NCBI RefSeq assembly: GCF_002887735.1
Contig: NZ_PKQP01000003.1
Span: 124,001-188,000, forward strand
Direction: 5' to 3'
From: Stenotrophomonas bentonitica
Lineage (GTDB): Bacteria; Pseudomonadota; Gammaproteobacteria; Xanthomonadales; Xanthomonadaceae
DNA: 64,000 bases
Made by a program: the position numbers and the translations under genes. Each line of letters opens with the position of its first letter. Position 1 is the stretch's first letter. The notes beneath the pieces were generated by a model. That model worked only from the letters and a program-made list of their open reading frames with translations. It had not been told where the DNA came from and searched no databases. This document shows positions 1-11,364 of this stretch, piece by piece.

Positions 1-2
1 AG

Positions 3-326
3 TTTTCCATCGAGGCGCTGAGCGAACTGGGCTACCCGGTCCTTGCCGCCGACGGTGCGGCCGGCGCGCTGGCGCTGCTCGAGCAGCATCCGGACATCGC
101 GCTGCTGTTCACCGATGTGGTGATGCCGGAGGTCAACGGCCGGCAACTGGCCGACGAAGCCCTCAAACGGCGGCCCGACCTGAAAGTGCTGTTCACCACC
201 GGCTACAGCCGCAATGCGCTGGAACACGATGGGGTGCTGGACCCCGCAGTCCACGTGATCGGCAAGCCGTTCACGCTGGAAGATCTGGCGCTTCGGGTGC
301 GTGCGGTGCTGGCGGAGGTGCGGTGA
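3..326 (+). CDS. Receiver (REC) domain, C-terminal end of a truncated protein
   Basis: The reading frame is open from the first bases of the window and ends in TGA, so only the C-terminus is present. It shows the second half of a CheY-like receiver domain: the phospho-acceptor Asp in LLFTDVVMP (codon at 114-116), the conserved Thr in VLFTTGYS and the conserved Lys in VIGKPF (codon at 264-266). The domain lies at the very end of the protein. The GYSRNA and KPFTLEDLA type of ending is common in receivers attached to hybrid sensor histidine kinases, so a hybrid kinase is the most likely parent, though a stand-alone regulator cannot be excluded. No output domain follows the receiver. Confidence 0.85.
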   Translation, partial: FSIEALSELGYPVLAADGAAGALALLEQHPDIALLFTDVVMPEVNGRQLADEALKRRPDLKVLFTTGYSRNALEHDGVLDPAVHVIGKPFTLEDLALRVRAVLAEVR

Positions 327-465
327 TCCCGACGCCGGCATGCCGTGCTGGGACAGGGATCGCACGCGAATTTCAAACAACCGCTTGAAACACGCGTAAC
401 TTCGCCGAACTGGACACGATCCACCAGTTCCGCCAGACTCCGCCCTTTCCTGTTGTTCGGCACCC

Positions 466-915
466 ATGGCGAAACTGCTGGTCCTGCATGGCCCCAACCT
501 CAACCTGCTCGGCACGCGCGAGCCGGGGGTCTATGGGCACACCACGCTGGCGCAGATCGACCAGGCCCTGCTGGCCCAGGCGCAGGCCGCCGGCAATGCT
601 CTGGAGAGCCTGCAGTCCAACGCCGAGCACGTGCTGGTGGACCGCGTGCAGGCCGCCCGGGACGACGGCACCGCCTTCATCCTGATCAACCCGGCGGCGT
701 TCACCCACACCTCGGTGGCCCTGCGCGATGCGCTGGCCGCGGTGGACCTGCCCTTCATCGAGATCCATCTGTCCAACCCGCATGCACGCGAGCCCTTCCG
801 CCAGCACAGTTATTTCAGCGACAAGGCGGTCGGGGTGATCTGTGGGTTCGGTGCGGACAGCTATCGCTACGCGATGGATGCAGCGCTGACCCGGCTGGCG
901 GCCGCTTCGGCGTGA
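466..915 (+). CDS. aroQ: Type II 3-dehydroquinate dehydratase
   Basis: AroQ converts 3-dehydroquinate to 3-dehydroshikimate in the cytosolic shikimate pathway. The 149-residue length is normal for the type II (dodecameric) family. Visible hallmarks are the N-terminal [18 protein letters not shown] segment with the catalytic Tyr23, the NPAAFTHTS block near residue 72, and [13 protein letters not shown] with the catalytic His near residue 101. The start ATG at 466 gives the canonical [11 protein letters not shown] terminus; the Shine-Dalgarno is weak. The stop TGA overlaps the next ATG. The order aroQ-accB-accC is a familiar gammaproteobacterial arrangement, here with one small gene inserted. 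Confidence 0.97.
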   Translation: MAKLLVLHGPNLNLLGTREPGVYGHTTLAQIDQALLAQAQAAGNALESLQSNAEHVLVDRVQAARDDGTAFILINPAAFTHTSVALRDALAAVDLPFIEIHLSNPHAREPFRQHSYFSDKAVGVICGFGADSYRYAMDAALTRLAAASA

Positions 916-1337
916 TGACGCTGCCGCGGGTCCTGGCCAGCGTCGCGCTGTGGGGCTGCCTGTGCGGCGCCGCCATCGCCGCTGATCGCAGCGCGGAAGG
1001 CATCGACTGCGCGCAGCCGAGCGGCACCATGGAATCAGACCTGTGCGCCTCGGATGTGGCCAGCGAGGCCGATACCGAATTGAACACGGTGTATGCCCAG
1101 GCGCGCCAGCAGTTGCGCAGCCAGGCTGCCGAAGGCGCCTGCACGCACTGCGCCGATGCCGAGAAGCAGCTGGTCCTGGCCCAGCGCGCGTGGATGCAGC
1201 TGCGCGACCACGACTGCGACGCGGTCTACGCCTTCAACGCCGATGGCACCTCGCGCAATGGCGCGCAGATGCATTGCCTGACCACCCTCGCGCGCGACCG
1301 TACGCGGCAGCTGCGCGATTTCTACGAACTGCTTTGA
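915..1337 (+). CDS. Secreted LprI/DUF1311-like protein
   Basis: A 140-residue protein whose ATG overlaps the aroQ stop codon (TGATG), implying translational coupling. Residues 1 to about 22 form a signal peptide ending in AAIAADRS. The mature part carries conserved cysteines (IDCAQP, DLCASD, ACTHCAD, DHDCDAV, MHCLTT) and the [18 protein letters not shown] block typical of the LprI (DUF1311) domain. LprI of Mycobacterium inhibits lysozyme, but most members are uncharacterised, so a periplasmic or envelope role is the only safe inference. The frame is open far upstream to 345, but that extension lies inside aroQ and its leader. Confidence 0.8.
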   Translation: MTLPRVLASVALWGCLCGAAIAADRSAEGIDCAQPSGTMESDLCASDVASEADTELNTVYAQARQQLRSQAAEGACTHCADAEKQLVLAQRAWMQLRDHDCDAVYAFNADGTSRNGAQMHCLTTLARDRTRQLRDFYELL

Positions 1338-1392
1338 CCCGAGCGCACCGCGCTTTCCCCTCTCCACTGACATCAAGACCACAGAGGCCCCT

Positions 1393-1881
1393 ATGGATCT
1401 CCGCAAAATCAAGAAGCTGATCGACCTGCTGGAAGAGTCGAACCTCGCCGAAATCGAAATCAAGGAAGGCGAAGAGTCCGTGCGCCTGTCGCGCGCGCCC
1501 GTCTCCGGCTACGGCATGGTCCAGGCCCAGCCGCAGATGATGATGGCCCCGGCACCGGCCCAGGCCGCTGCCCCGGCGATGCCGATGCAGTCGCCGACCG
1601 AAGCCTCCACCGGTGGCACCGCCAAGGCCGGCAACGCCCTGCCCGATGGCCACGTGCTGCGCGCGCCGATGGTCGGCACCTTCTATGCCTCGTCCTCGCC
1701 GGACAAGCCGGCCTTCGTGTCGGTCGGCCAGGCCGTCAAGGCCGGTGAAACGCTGGCGATCATCGAAGCGATGAAAATGTTCAACCCGATCGAAGCCGAT
1801 GTTTCCGGCACCATCGTCGCCATCCTGGGCGAAAACGGCCAGCCGGTCGAATTCGACCAGCCGCTGTTCGTGATCGGCTAA
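1393..1881 (+). CDS. accB: Acetyl-CoA carboxylase biotin carboxyl carrier protein
   Basis: AccB (BCCP) carries biotin between the biotin carboxylase and carboxyltransferase half-reactions of acetyl-CoA carboxylase, the committed step of fatty-acid synthesis. The 162-residue protein has the N-terminal [17 protein letters not shown] helix, a flexible Pro/Ala-rich linker at about residues 45-80 with Met-Gln-rich stretches, and a C-terminal lipoyl/biotinyl domain. The biotinylated lysine is Lys128 in EAMKMFN. It is followed 10 bases later by accC, so the two are certainly co-transcribed. Confidence 0.98.
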   Translation: MDLRKIKKLIDLLEESNLAEIEIKEGEESVRLSRAPVSGYGMVQAQPQMMMAPAPAQAAAPAMPMQSPTEASTGGTAKAGNALPDGHVLRAPMVGTFYASSSPDKPAFVSVGQAVKAGETLAIIEAMKMFNPIEADVSGTIVAILGENGQPVEFDQPLFVIG

Positions 1882-1891
1882 GGATTAGTCC

Positions 1892-3259
1892 ATGCTCGAC
1901 AAAGTCGTTATTGCCAACCGAGGGGAGATCGCGCTGCGCATCCTGCGCGCGTGCCATACCCTGGGCATCCGCACGGTGGCTGTGCATTCCACGGTCGACC
2001 GCAACCTCAAGCACGTGGCCATGGCCGACGAGTCGGTCTGCATCGGTCCGGCACCGTCCTCGGAGAGCTACCTCAACATCCCGGCCCTGATCGCTGCGGC
2101 GGAAGTCACCGACGCGCAGGCCATCCACCCGGGGTACGGCTTCCTCTCGGAGAACGCCGACTTCGCCGAGCGCGTGGAAGAATCCGGTTTCATCTTCATC
2201 GGCCCCAAGGCCGACACCATCCGCCTGATGGGCGACAAGGTGGAAGCGATCCGCGCGATGAAGGCGGCCGGCGTGCCGTGCGTGCCCGGCTCGGGCGGCC
2301 CGCTGACCGACGACATCGTGGCCAACACCAAGATCGCCCGTGAGATCGGCTACCCGGTCATCATCAAGGCCTCCGGTGGCGGTGGCGGTCGTGGCATGCG
2401 CGTGGTGCATGCCGAGGCCTCGCTGAAGGCGGCGATCGAGACCACCAAGTCCGAAGCCAAGGCCGCTTTCAGCAACGATCAGGTCTACATGGAGAAGTTC
2501 CTGGAGAATCCGCGCCACGTGGAGATCCAGGTGCTTGCCGACGGCCAGGGCAACGCCATCCACCTCGGTGAACGCGACTGCTCCATGCAGCGCCGCCACC
2601 AGAAAGTGGTGGAAGAAGCGCCGGCACCGGGCATCACCGCCGAGCTGCGCGACGAGATCGGCAAGGTCTGCGTGGAAGCCTGCATCCGCATCGGCTACCG
2701 CGGCGCGGGTACCTTCGAGTTCCTGTTCGAAGACGGTCGCTTCTACTTCATCGAAATGAACACCCGCGTGCAGGTGGAACATCCGGTGACGGAGATGGTG
2801 ACCGGCATCGACCTGGTCTGCGAGCAGCTGCGCATCGCCGCCGGCCAGAAGCTGAGCATCAAGCAGAGCGACGTGGTGCTGACCGGCCACGCGATCGAAT
2901 GCCGCATCAACGCCGAAGATGCCGAAACCTTCGTGCCGAGCCCGGGCCAGATCACCGCGTTCCATCCGCCGGGTGGCCCCGGTGTGCGCGTGGATACCCA
3001 CATCTACAGTGGTTACCGCGTGCCGCCGAACTACGACTCGATGATCGGCAAGCTGATCGTGCACGGCCCGGATCGCGAGACCGCGATCGCGCGCATGCGC
3101 GTGGCGCTGAGCGAACTGGTCGTGGACGGCATCAAGACCAACGTCGCGCTGCAGCAGCGCATCATGCGCGACAAGGGCTTCCAGGCCGGTGGACAGAACA
3201 TCCACTACCTGGAAAAGCGCCTGGCCGAACGCAAGAACAAGTCGATCGCGTTGACCTGA
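1892..3259 (+). CDS. accC: Acetyl-CoA carboxylase biotin carboxylase subunit
   Basis: AccC carboxylates the biotin on AccB using ATP and bicarbonate. The 455-residue length is standard. The N-terminal domain begins [17 protein letters not shown]; the ATP-grasp domain shows the Gly-rich loop [12 protein letters not shown] (around residue 160), HVEIQVLAD, the KVVEEAPAP block and the catalytic [14 protein letters not shown] motif near residue 290. The C-terminal biotin carboxylase domain ends with the [12 protein letters not shown] block. It sits 10 bases behind accB and is followed by a strong intrinsic terminator at 3287-3315, which closes the operon. Confidence 0.98.
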   Translation: MLDKVVIANRGEIALRILRACHTLGIRTVAVHSTVDRNLKHVAMADESVCIGPAPSSESYLNIPALIAAAEVTDAQAIHPGYGFLSENADFAERVEESGFIFIGPKADTIRLMGDKVEAIRAMKAAGVPCVPGSGGPLTDDIVANTKIAREIGYPVIIKASGGGGGRGMRVVHAEASLKAAIETTKSEAKAAFSNDQVYMEKFLENPRHVEIQVLADGQGNAIHLGERDCSMQRRHQKVVEEAPAPGITAELRDEIGKVCVEACIRIGYRGAGTFEFLFEDGRFYFIEMNTRVQVEHPVTEMVTGIDLVCEQLRIAAGQKLSIKQSDVVLTGHAIECRINAEDAETFVPSPGQITAFHPPGGPGVRVDTHIYSGYRVPPNYDSMIGKLIVHGPDRETAIARMRVALSELVVDGIKTNVALQQRIMRDKGFQAGGQNIHYLEKRLAERKNKSIALT

Positions 3260-3286
3260 TCGCTTGCGCGGGACGCTGGACAGCAG

Positions 3287-3315
3287 AAAGGCGGGGATTT
3301 CCCCGCCTTTTTGTT
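3287..3315 (+). terminator. Intrinsic terminator after accC
   Basis: A perfect 10-bp stem (AAAGGCGGGG / CCCCGCCTTT) with a four-base ATTT loop is followed by TTGTTT. It lies 28 bases after the accC stop codon. The A-rich left foot also gives a U-run on the other strand, so it may work for the minus-strand gene that ends at 3432 as well. Confidence 0.9.
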
Positions 3316-3431
3316 TGCGCGAACCGAGCTGCCATGGCCCGCGATGCCGGTGGCGCCAACCCGGGGTTGGTTGACCCGAGCCATGGCGAAGGCACGCCGC
3401 GGCCCCGCAGGGCGGGGCATGCCGCGCGTGC

Positions 3432-3806
3432 TTACCGCTTGGCGGTATCGGCCGCGGTGACCTGCGAATTCTTCACCGGCTCCACGCCCAGCGACGAGGT
3501 CGGATCGACGATCACCATCGTCTCGGTGGAACCATCCGGCCACACCACCTGGAAGGTGCTACCGGTCGGCAACGAAGCGAACGGCATGCCACTCTGCGCG
3601 CGATACACCGCAGCGACCTGACTGGCACCGGCACGACGCACTTCGGCATCGGCCTTGACCGAGGTCAACTGCACCTTGGACAGGCTTCGGTAACGATCAT
3701 CGTAGGTATCGATCATCACCAGGCCCACTGCTCCGGCCGAGTACGCGACGAACAACGCGACCCAGAACCAGAATTTCGCACCGTGCAGGATTCGACGGTA
3801 ATTCAT
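3432..3806 (-). CDS. Small membrane-anchored protein of unknown function
   Basis: A 124-residue protein with one N-terminal transmembrane helix at about residues 12-32 (FWFWVALFVAYSAGAVGLVM) and a soluble, presumably periplasmic, remainder. I do not recognise the family. The tail contains a beta-rich block (STFQVVWPDGSTETMVIVDP). Its ATG overlaps the stop of the upstream minus-strand gene (3803-4765) by four bases, so the two are translationally coupled and probably act in the same process. The real frame is clear from the coupling and the membrane segment. Confidence 0.75.
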   Translation of the reverse strand: MNYRRILHGAKFWFWVALFVAYSAGAVGLVMIDTYDDRYRSLSKVQLTSVKADAEVRRAGASQVAAVYRAQSGMPFASLPTGSTFQVVWPDGSTETMVIVDPTSSLGVEPVKNSQVTAADTAKR

Positions 3807-4765
3807 CGCCCATTCCTCTGCTTGACCAGCTCTTCGACCAACACGTTCATTTTCCCCGCACCTTGCCGCGATACCGCGGCGTCATACACAAAAGTGGCAA
3901 AGTCCTGCCCACCGTTCTGCGAACAGATCCCTCCGTTCGCGCAGAAATTGTTCATCAGCACACTGTCCGGGCCGCAGGCCATGCCCAGTTCGCAGGCCGC
4001 CAGCCGCCAGGCCAGTTCGCTGAACTGATCGCCGGCCACCAGGCCGCTCATCGCGCTGTCCCCGCTGGCGCGCTGACCCATGCCTGGCGCGAGCGCCATG
4101 AAGGCTTCCGGATCGCGCGAATCCATCACGCGCTCGACCAGGCCGCGACGATAGGCCGGGGCGGTTTCCAGCGGATGACCTTCGGCGAACAGCGACGCCT
4201 CCGCAGCCAGGTTGCCGGCCTTGGCCGCCTCCAGACGCTGGGTCAGGATCAACGGGCGGCCGAGATTATCGCTGCTGACGAAACCCGCGCAGCGGCGCGA
4301 CACGCGCTCGCGCGCGGCGACCATCGGTGCCGACGCGCTCATGCCCATGCCGGTGAGCAGGGTGTTGTCGAGCTGGTAACCGCCCGGGTCCATCGCGTAC
4401 ATGGCGCAGTAGTCGTACACCCGGCTCACCATCCACCCGGCCTCGGCGTTGCCATTGGCGGCCTGGAACTGCAGCCGCTGCGCGTAGGCGAACAAGTCGG
4501 TGTCGCCTTCGATATCCGCGCGCAGGTCCAGCGGAAGGCCCGAGGCCACCGCGGTGCCGCGCTCGCTGCCGAGCAGACGCCGGGCCAGCTGCCGCGCTTC
4601 GGCCGGAACCGCGCTGGTGGCCTCGCCGGCCTGGGGCCCATCCACCTGCGAGGTGGCCGGTTCGGCGTGCAGCACCCGATCGCCCGCGCGATAGCCCACC
4701 ACCCCCAGCAACGCCAGGGCCGGTACGACCAGCAACCAGGTTTTCAGGGTCGGCACGAGCGCCAT
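3803..4765 (-). CDS. Single-pass membrane protein of unknown function, paralogue of the protein at 35956-36852
   Basis: The 320-residue protein has a signal-anchor at about residues 8-25 (WLLVVPALALLGVVGYRAG) and an Ala-rich helical ectodomain. Two short helical stretches (AANGNAEAGWMVSRVYDYC and AAKAGNLAAEASLFAEG) resemble Sel1/TPR-like units. Near the C-terminus a Cys-containing block reads AWRLAACELGMACGPDS, then VLMNNFCANGGIC. The same block recurs in the protein at 35956-36852, so these are paralogues of one lineage-restricted family. Function unknown. It is the first gene of a two-gene minus-strand operon and is divergent from prmA across 188 bases. Confidence 0.8.
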   Translation of the reverse strand: MALVPTLKTWLLVVPALALLGVVGYRAGDRVLHAEPATSQVDGPQAGEATSAVPAEARQLARRLLGSERGTAVASGLPLDLRADIEGDTDLFAYAQRLQFQAANGNAEAGWMVSRVYDYCAMYAMDPGGYQLDNTLLTGMGMSASAPMVAARERVSRRCAGFVSSDNLGRPLILTQRLEAAKAGNLAAEASLFAEGHPLETAPAYRRGLVERVMDSRDPEAFMALAPGMGQRASGDSAMSGLVAGDQFSELAWRLAACELGMACGPDSVLMNNFCANGGICSQNGGQDFATFVYDAAVSRQGAGKMNVLVEELVKQRNGR

Positions 4766-4953
4766 GGGCAGGACGTCACAGGCTGTCAGCGGTTGACAGC
4801 AGAACGCTCAGTTTAGCAAGCGCCCGCGAGGCTGTCTGAACCGGCTGTCAGGCCAATCTTACCGGCCGGCGAGACGCCCGCGCCGCGCGGCCGCCGGGAC
4901 CATCGGCCCGCACTGGTCTAACATGCACGGTTTTCCGCCGGTCCCCTGCCCCC

Positions 4954-5874
4954 ATGCCCTTCCTGGAACTGACCTTGCACTGCACCGAAGCCACCCAGCC
5001 GCGCTATGAGAATGCGCTGGACGACGTGGGCGCGCTGGCGGTGACCCTGCTCGATGCCGATGCCGACACCAGCAACGAGCGCGCGATCCTGGAGCCGGGC
5101 GTGGGCGAGACGCCACTGTGGAACGACCTGGTGCTGACCGCGCTGTTCCCGGGCGACACCAATGCGCTGGCCCTGCTGGCCGCGCTGGACGCCTTCGATC
5201 CGGGCCTGGACTGGGCCAATGCCAGCTTCCGCGCCGTGGCCGACGAAGACTGGGAACGCGCCTGGATCGACCAGTTCCAGCCGATGGCCTTCGGCGACCG
5301 CACCTGGATCGTGCCGTGGAACCACGACCTGCCGGAGGCCGCGCAGGCCGAGGATGCCGCCGTGGTCCGCCTGGACCCGGGCCTGGCATTCGGCTCGGGC
5401 ACCCACCCCACCACCGCGCTGTGCCTGCGTTGGCTGGACGGGCTGGCCACCGAAGGCGCGCTGGCCGGCAACACCGTGCTCGATTTCGGCTGCGGCTCGG
5501 GCATCCTCGCCCTAGCGGCGCTGAAGCTGGGGGCTGCCCGCGCGGTGGGCGTGGACAACGACCCGCAGGCGGTGATCGCCACCGGTGACAACGCCGAGCG
5601 CAATGGTCTTCAGGACCGGGTGCAGGTCTATCTGCCGGAGGACGAACCGCAGGCCACGTACCCGGTGGTGGTGGCGAACATCCTCGCCTCGGCCCTGGAT
5701 GCACTGGCCGATGTGCTGGCCGCGCGCGTCGCCCCGGGCGGTCGCATCGCGCTGTCGGGCATCCTGCACGGGCAGGAAGGTGAACTGCTGGAGCGCTATG
5801 CCCCGGCCTTCGAGCAGCTGGCCGTGGCGCAGGATGGCGACTGGATGCGCATCACCGGCGTCCGCCGTGCTTGA
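4954..5874 (+). CDS. prmA: Ribosomal protein L11 methyltransferase
   Basis: PrmA trimethylates ribosomal protein L11 using S-adenosylmethionine. The 306-residue length fits the family. The N-terminal L11-binding domain starts [10 protein letters not shown]; the linker region has [21 protein letters not shown]; the SAM-binding motif I is [15 protein letters not shown] near residue 177, followed by GVDNDPQAV and the motif [10 protein letters not shown]. The first ATG gives the family N-terminus. It heads a plus-strand series (DUF3426 gene, fis, purH, purD) resembling the enterobacterial prmA-dusB-fis order, but dusB is absent here. Confidence 0.97.
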   Translation: MPFLELTLHCTEATQPRYENALDDVGALAVTLLDADADTSNERAILEPGVGETPLWNDLVLTALFPGDTNALALLAALDAFDPGLDWANASFRAVADEDWERAWIDQFQPMAFGDRTWIVPWNHDLPEAAQAEDAAVVRLDPGLAFGSGTHPTTALCLRWLDGLATEGALAGNTVLDFGCGSGILALAALKLGAARAVGVDNDPQAVIATGDNAERNGLQDRVQVYLPEDEPQATYPVVVANILASALDALADVLAARVAPGGRIALSGILHGQEGELLERYAPAFEQLAVAQDGDWMRITGVRRA

Positions 5875-5904
5875 ATAGCCCGTCCCCTGCCCGGTCCCGT
5901 GCCC

Positions 5905-7205
<1,301 letters not shown>

Positions 7206-7342
7206 TGCCGGGCCGGGCGCGCGCATCGTGCCCGAGGAAAAGAAGGCCGGATCGAGCACGCCTCGGTACCGGCCGTCGTCGTTTCAGGGGCCCGCAGGCC
7301 GTCGTGGTGACCACCAACGCGGCCATGCCAGCGCCACTGGCC

Positions 7343-7348
7343 TACAAT
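7343..7348 (+). promoter_or_regulatory. Possible -10 element (TACAAT) for purH
   Basis: The 175-base gap between fis and purH contains a good -10 hexamer TACAAT 32 bases before the purH ATG. No convincing -35 lies 16-18 bases upstream, so it would need an activator or a weak -35. The rest of the gap shows no stem-loop strong enough to call a terminator for fis. Confidence 0.35.
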
Positions 7349-7380
7349 ATGGCCCCGCTCCGCTTCGATCTCCTGCCCCC

Positions 7381-8964
7381 ATGAGTTCCGATCTGCTGCC
7401 CGTGCGCCGGGCCCTGCTGTCCGTTTCCGACAAAACCGGTCTGATCGACCTGGCCCGCGCCCTCGCTGCGCGCAACGTGGAGCTGCTCTCCACCGGCGGG
7501 ACCGCCAAGGCGATCCGCGAGGCCGGCCTGGCAGTGAAAGATGTCGCCGACGTCACCGGCTTCCCGGAAATGATGGATGGCCGGGTCAAGACCCTGCACC
7601 CGATGGTGCACGGCGGCCTGCTCGGCCGCGCCGGGCTGGATGACGCCGTCATGGCCGAACACGGCATCGGCGCGATCGATCTGCTGGTGCTGAACCTGTA
7701 TCCGTTCGAATCGGTCACCGCCAAGGCGGACTGCACCCTCGAAGACGCCGTGGAGAACATCGACATCGGTGGCCCGGCGATGCTGCGTTCGGCCGCAAAG
7801 AATTTCGCCCGCGTGGCGGTGGCGACCGATCCGTCGCAGTACGACGAACTGCTGGCCGAACTGGACGCCAATGACGGCAAGCTGTCGGCGGCCAAGCGCT
7901 TCGCCTTTTCGGTCGCCGCGTTCAACCGCGTGGCCCAGTACGACGCGGCGATCAGCAATTACCTCTCGGCCGTGACCACCACCGACACCGCCGTGCCGGT
8001 GCGCGCGGAGTTTCCGGCCCAGATGAATTCGAACTTCGTGAAGGTGATGGATCTGCGCTACGGCGAGAACCCGCACCAGAGCGGCGCGTTCTATCGCGAC
8101 CTGTACCCGGTGCCGGGCACGCTGGCCACCTTCCAGCAGCTGCAGGGCAAGGAACTGAGCTACAACAACCTCGCCGACGCCGATGCCGCGTGGGAATGCG
8201 TGCGTCAGTTCGACGTGCCGGCCTGCGTGATCGTCAAGCACGCCAACCCGTGCGGCGTGGCCGTGGGCGCCGGCAACGGCGATGCCTACGAGCTGGCCTA
8301 TGCGACCGACCCGACCAGTGCCTTCGGCGGCATCATCGCCTTCAACCAGCCGCTGGACGCGGCCACCGCCAAGGTGATCCTGGACCGCCAGTTCGTTGAA
8401 GTGCTGATCGCTCCGGATTACGAGCCGGCCGCGCTGGAATACGCGACCAAAAAGGCCAACGTGCGCGTGCTGCGCATTCCGCATGGCGAAGGCCTCAACA
8501 ACTACGACACCAAGCGGATTGGTTCCGGCCTGCTGATGCAGAGTGCCGACAACCGCGGCATGAGCCGCGACGAACTGACCGTGGTGAGCAAGCTGGCGCC
8601 GACCGAGAAGCAGTTCGCCGATCTGCTGTTCGCCTGGAAGGTCGCCAAGTTCGTCAAGTCCAACGCGATCGTCTACGCCAAGGACAACCGCACCATCGGT
8701 GTCGGCGCCGGCCAGATGAGCCGCGTGTACTCGGCGCGCATCGCCGGCATCAAGGCCGCCGATGCGAACCTGGTGGTGGAAGGCTCGGTGATGGCCTCCG
8801 ATGCGTTCTTCCCGTTCCGCGATGGCATCGATGCCGCCGCTGCCGCCGGCATCAAGGCGGTGATCCAGCCGGGTGGCTCGATGCGCGACAACGAAGTGAT
8901 CGCCGCCGCCGATGAGCATGGCCTGGCGATGGTGTTCACCGGCGTCCGTCACTTCCGTCACTGA
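7381..8964 (+). CDS. purH: Bifunctional AICAR formyltransferase / IMP cyclohydrolase
   Basis: PurH catalyses the last two steps of IMP synthesis. From ATG 7381 the protein has 527 residues, the normal size. The N-terminal MGS-like cyclohydrolase domain starts [17 protein letters not shown] and includes [11 protein letters not shown] and [13 protein letters not shown]. The C-terminal AICAR transformylase domain includes [13 protein letters not shown] and the catalytic [11 protein letters not shown] motif, ending with [13 protein letters not shown]. The frame is open to 7228 but the extra 51 residues are low-complexity and non-conserved in style. Its TGA overlaps the ATG of the following lipoprotein gene. 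purD lies one gene further on, giving a purine cluster. Confidence 0.97.
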   Translation: MSSDLLPVRRALLSVSDKTGLIDLARALAARNVELLSTGGTAKAIREAGLAVKDVADVTGFPEMMDGRVKTLHPMVHGGLLGRAGLDDAVMAEHGIGAIDLLVLNLYPFESVTAKADCTLEDAVENIDIGGPAMLRSAAKNFARVAVATDPSQYDELLAELDANDGKLSAAKRFAFSVAAFNRVAQYDAAISNYLSAVTTTDTAVPVRAEFPAQMNSNFVKVMDLRYGENPHQSGAFYRDLYPVPGTLATFQQLQGKELSYNNLADADAAWECVRQFDVPACVIVKHANPCGVAVGAGNGDAYELAYATDPTSAFGGIIAFNQPLDAATAKVILDRQFVEVLIAPDYEPAALEYATKKANVRVLRIPHGEGLNNYDTKRIGSGLLMQSADNRGMSRDELTVVSKLAPTEKQFADLLFAWKVAKFVKSNAIVYAKDNRTIGVGAGQMSRVYSARIAGIKAADANLVVEGSVMASDAFFPFRDGIDAAAAAGIKAVIQPGGSMRDNEVIAAADEHGLAMVFTGVRHFRH

Positions 8965-9917
8965 TGCTGGCATCGACACGGATGTCGTCCTCGCTCCGCA
9001 ATCGCCTCGCAGCGGTGGTCATGGCCGTTGCTGCGGGGCTGCTGGGCTGCACGCCTGCCAGTGAACCGGGGGCGTCTTCCGAGCCCGCCAAACCGCACCG
9101 TGTGCTCAACACCACGGCGCAGCCAGAAGACACGATCCGCGTCAGGGGCGATCACACCGAGCGCCTGCAGGCCTTCCTGCGCCTGCGCTATGGCGACAAG
9201 GCCGCACTGGATGCGCCGTGGAAGGATGCGTGGGAGGACACCGAGGTGGAGGCACTTCGCCCGGTCACCCGCCGTGTGTGCGCGCGTGACACGGCCACGG
9301 CCGACGGTCAGGAACAGACCCTGCTGGCGGTGTGCCAGACCCTGGACGATGCCGCCACGGTCGAGCCGGGCCGGGTCGATCTGTACGTGCTGCGCGTGGG
9401 TACGGACGAGGAAAAAACCAACCGGGGCGGCTTCTTCGCGCAGCTGCCCGCCGATGATCCGCTGCTGGTCATGGCCCAGCGCCTGCAGGGGCAGTACGGG
9501 CGCCACGGTTCACCCGGCACGGTTCAGATCGCGCAGCTCGGCCCGCAGCGCCGCGCGTTCCAGATCTCCCACGAGGAACACCGGCGCGGCCATCGGCGCG
9601 TCTGGCGCAGCTACATCGCCGAACACAACCATCGCCTGCGCGATGTCGCCCGGTACCGCGATCACCTCGACAACCTTGCCCTGCACGGCTGTGACGGCAA
9701 TCCGGCCGACTGCGGCGAGGGCGTGTTCGCGGTCGACTTCAACACGACCGTGGGCGACAGCAACGCCGTGGAGGGCTACTGGCCGCTGACGGTGCGTGCC
9801 AGCGGCCACGACTGCACGGGACCTGCGACCGCGTTCTACCACCTCATCTTCGATGCCCGGCAGCGCGCGTATCCGGTGCCGGACGACCTGCAGCGCGACG
9901 GCTGCGCCGACAGCTGA
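8964..9917 (+). CDS. Putative lipoprotein of unknown function
   Basis: A 317-residue product whose ATG overlaps the purH stop (TGATG); a second ATG at 8982 is an alternative start. The N-terminus is a lipoprotein signal: basic MSSSLRNR, hydrophobic AAVVMAVAAG and lipobox LLGC followed by TPASEPG. Later segments contain two cysteine-rich spots (RRVCARDT, LHGCDGNPADCGEG) and a His/Arg-rich stretch (SHEEHRRGHRRVWR). I recognise no family. The position inside a purine-gene cluster probably reflects co-transcription rather than shared function. Confidence 0.75.
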   Translation: MLASTRMSSSLRNRLAAVVMAVAAGLLGCTPASEPGASSEPAKPHRVLNTTAQPEDTIRVRGDHTERLQAFLRLRYGDKAALDAPWKDAWEDTEVEALRPVTRRVCARDTATADGQEQTLLAVCQTLDDAATVEPGRVDLYVLRVGTDEEKTNRGGFFAQLPADDPLLVMAQRLQGQYGRHGSPGTVQIAQLGPQRRAFQISHEEHRRGHRRVWRSYIAEHNHRLRDVARYRDHLDNLALHGCDGNPADCGEGVFAVDFNTTVGDSNAVEGYWPLTVRASGHDCTGPATAFYHLIFDARQRAYPVPDDLQRDGCADS

Positions 9918-10010
9918 GGCCGTGGGTTGCCACGGCAGCCGACCGCCCGAATGCGCCCGCCGCCCGCACCGCGTAAAATCACGTTCCTGCCCTCTTACGC
10001 GAGAACTGCA

Positions 10011-11297
10011 TTGAAGATCCTGGTCATCGGCGCTGGCGGCCGTGAACACGCCTTGGCCTGGAAGCTGGCCCAGTCCGCGAAGGTCCGCGAGGTCATCGTC
10101 GCCCCCGGCAATGCAGGCACCGCGACCGAACCCAAGTGCCGCAACGTGGCCGTCAAGGTCACCGAGCTGGACGGCCTGCTGGCACTGGTCGGCACCGAAG
10201 GCATCGGCCTGACCGTGGTCGGCCCGGAAGTGCCGCTGGTGGCCGGTGTGGTCGATCGCTTCCGCGCCGCCGGCCACCGCATCTTCGGGCCCACCGCCGC
10301 CGCCGCGCAGCTGGAAGGCAGCAAGGCGTATGCGAAGGACTTCCTGGCCCGCCACAAGATCCCGACCGCGTTCTACGCCGTGCACACCGAGGTCGAGCCG
10401 GCGCTGGCCTACCTGCGCGAGAAGGGCGCCCCGATCGTGGTCAAGGCCGATGGCCTGGCCGCCGGCAAGGGCGTGATCGTGGCGATGACGCTGGCCGAGG
10501 CCGAGGACGCGGTGCGCGACATGCTCTCCGGCAATGCGTTCGGTGATGCCGGCGCCCGCGTGGTGATCGAAGAATTCCTGGACGGCGAAGAAGCCAGCTT
10601 CATCTCGATGGTGGACGGCAGGACCGCGCTGCCGATGGCGACCTCGCAGGACCACAAGCGTGTCGGCGACGGCGACACCGGCCCCAACACCGGCGGCATG
10701 GGCGCCTACTCGCCAGCCCCGGTGGTGACCGATGAAGTACATGCGCGCGTGATGCGCGAGGTGGTCAACCCGACCGTGCAGGGCATGATCGCCGACGGCA
10801 TTCCGTTCACCGGCTTCCTCTATGCCGGCCTGATGATCGATGCCAATGGCGCGCCGAAGGTGATCGAATTCAACGTGCGCTTTGGCGATCCGGAAACCCA
10901 GCCGGTGATGCTGCGCCTGCAGTCGGATCTGGTGGATCTGGTCGAAGCGGCGATCGACGAGCGCCTGGATACCGTGGAGGCGCAGTGGGACCCGCGCCCG
11001 TCGCTGGGCGTGGTGATGGCGGCCTCGCCGTATCCGGAGACCCCGATCACCGGTGACGTGATCCACGGCCTGGACGCTGTCGCCGCGACGGCCAAGGTGT
11101 TCCATGCCGGCACCACGCTGGACGCGCAGGGCCAGGTGCTCAGCGCCGGCGGCCGTGTGCTGTGCGTGGCTGCACTGGGCGGCACGGTGGGCGAAGCACA
11201 GCGCAACGCCTACGCCGGCGTCGGTGCGATCCACTGGGCGCATGAGTTCCACCGCGGTGATATCGGCTGGCGGGCGATCGCGCGCGAGCAGGGCTGA
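10011..11297 (+). CDS. purD: Phosphoribosylamine-glycine ligase
   Basis: PurD joins glycine to phosphoribosylamine in purine synthesis. I place the start at TTG 10011, which yields the canonical MKILVIGAGGREHALAWKL and 428 residues, with GAGAA five bases upstream. The frame is open upstream to 9927 but the added residues are not PurD-like. The ATP-grasp core shows KADGLAAGKGVIVA (about residue 145), VVIEEFLDGEEASF, DHKRVGDGDTGPNTGGMG and EFNVRFGDPETQ. It is followed by a strong terminator at 11333-11364. Confidence 0.97.
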   Translation: MKILVIGAGGREHALAWKLAQSAKVREVIVAPGNAGTATEPKCRNVAVKVTELDGLLALVGTEGIGLTVVGPEVPLVAGVVDRFRAAGHRIFGPTAAAAQLEGSKAYAKDFLARHKIPTAFYAVHTEVEPALAYLREKGAPIVVKADGLAAGKGVIVAMTLAEAEDAVRDMLSGNAFGDAGARVVIEEFLDGEEASFISMVDGRTALPMATSQDHKRVGDGDTGPNTGGMGAYSPAPVVTDEVHARVMREVVNPTVQGMIADGIPFTGFLYAGLMIDANGAPKVIEFNVRFGDPETQPVMLRLQSDLVDLVEAAIDERLDTVEAQWDPRPSLGVVMAASPYPETPITGDVIHGLDAVAATAKVFHAGTTLDAQGQVLSAGGRVLCVAALGGTVGEAQRNAYAGVGAIHWAHEFHRGDIGWRAIAREQG

Positions 11298-11332
11298 GGC
11301 GGGTCAAGGGCAGCGACGGCTGCCGTACAGCG

Positions 11333-11364
11333 CAACGGCCCGGCATTGCCGGGCCGTTGTTCTA
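11333..11364 (+). terminator. Intrinsic terminator after purD
   Basis: A perfect 12-bp stem (CAACGGCCCGGC / GCCGGGCCGTTG) with an ATT loop is followed by TTCTA. It sits between the convergent purD and the antitoxin gene, whose TAG stop is at 11362-11364, and may serve both. Confidence 0.8.
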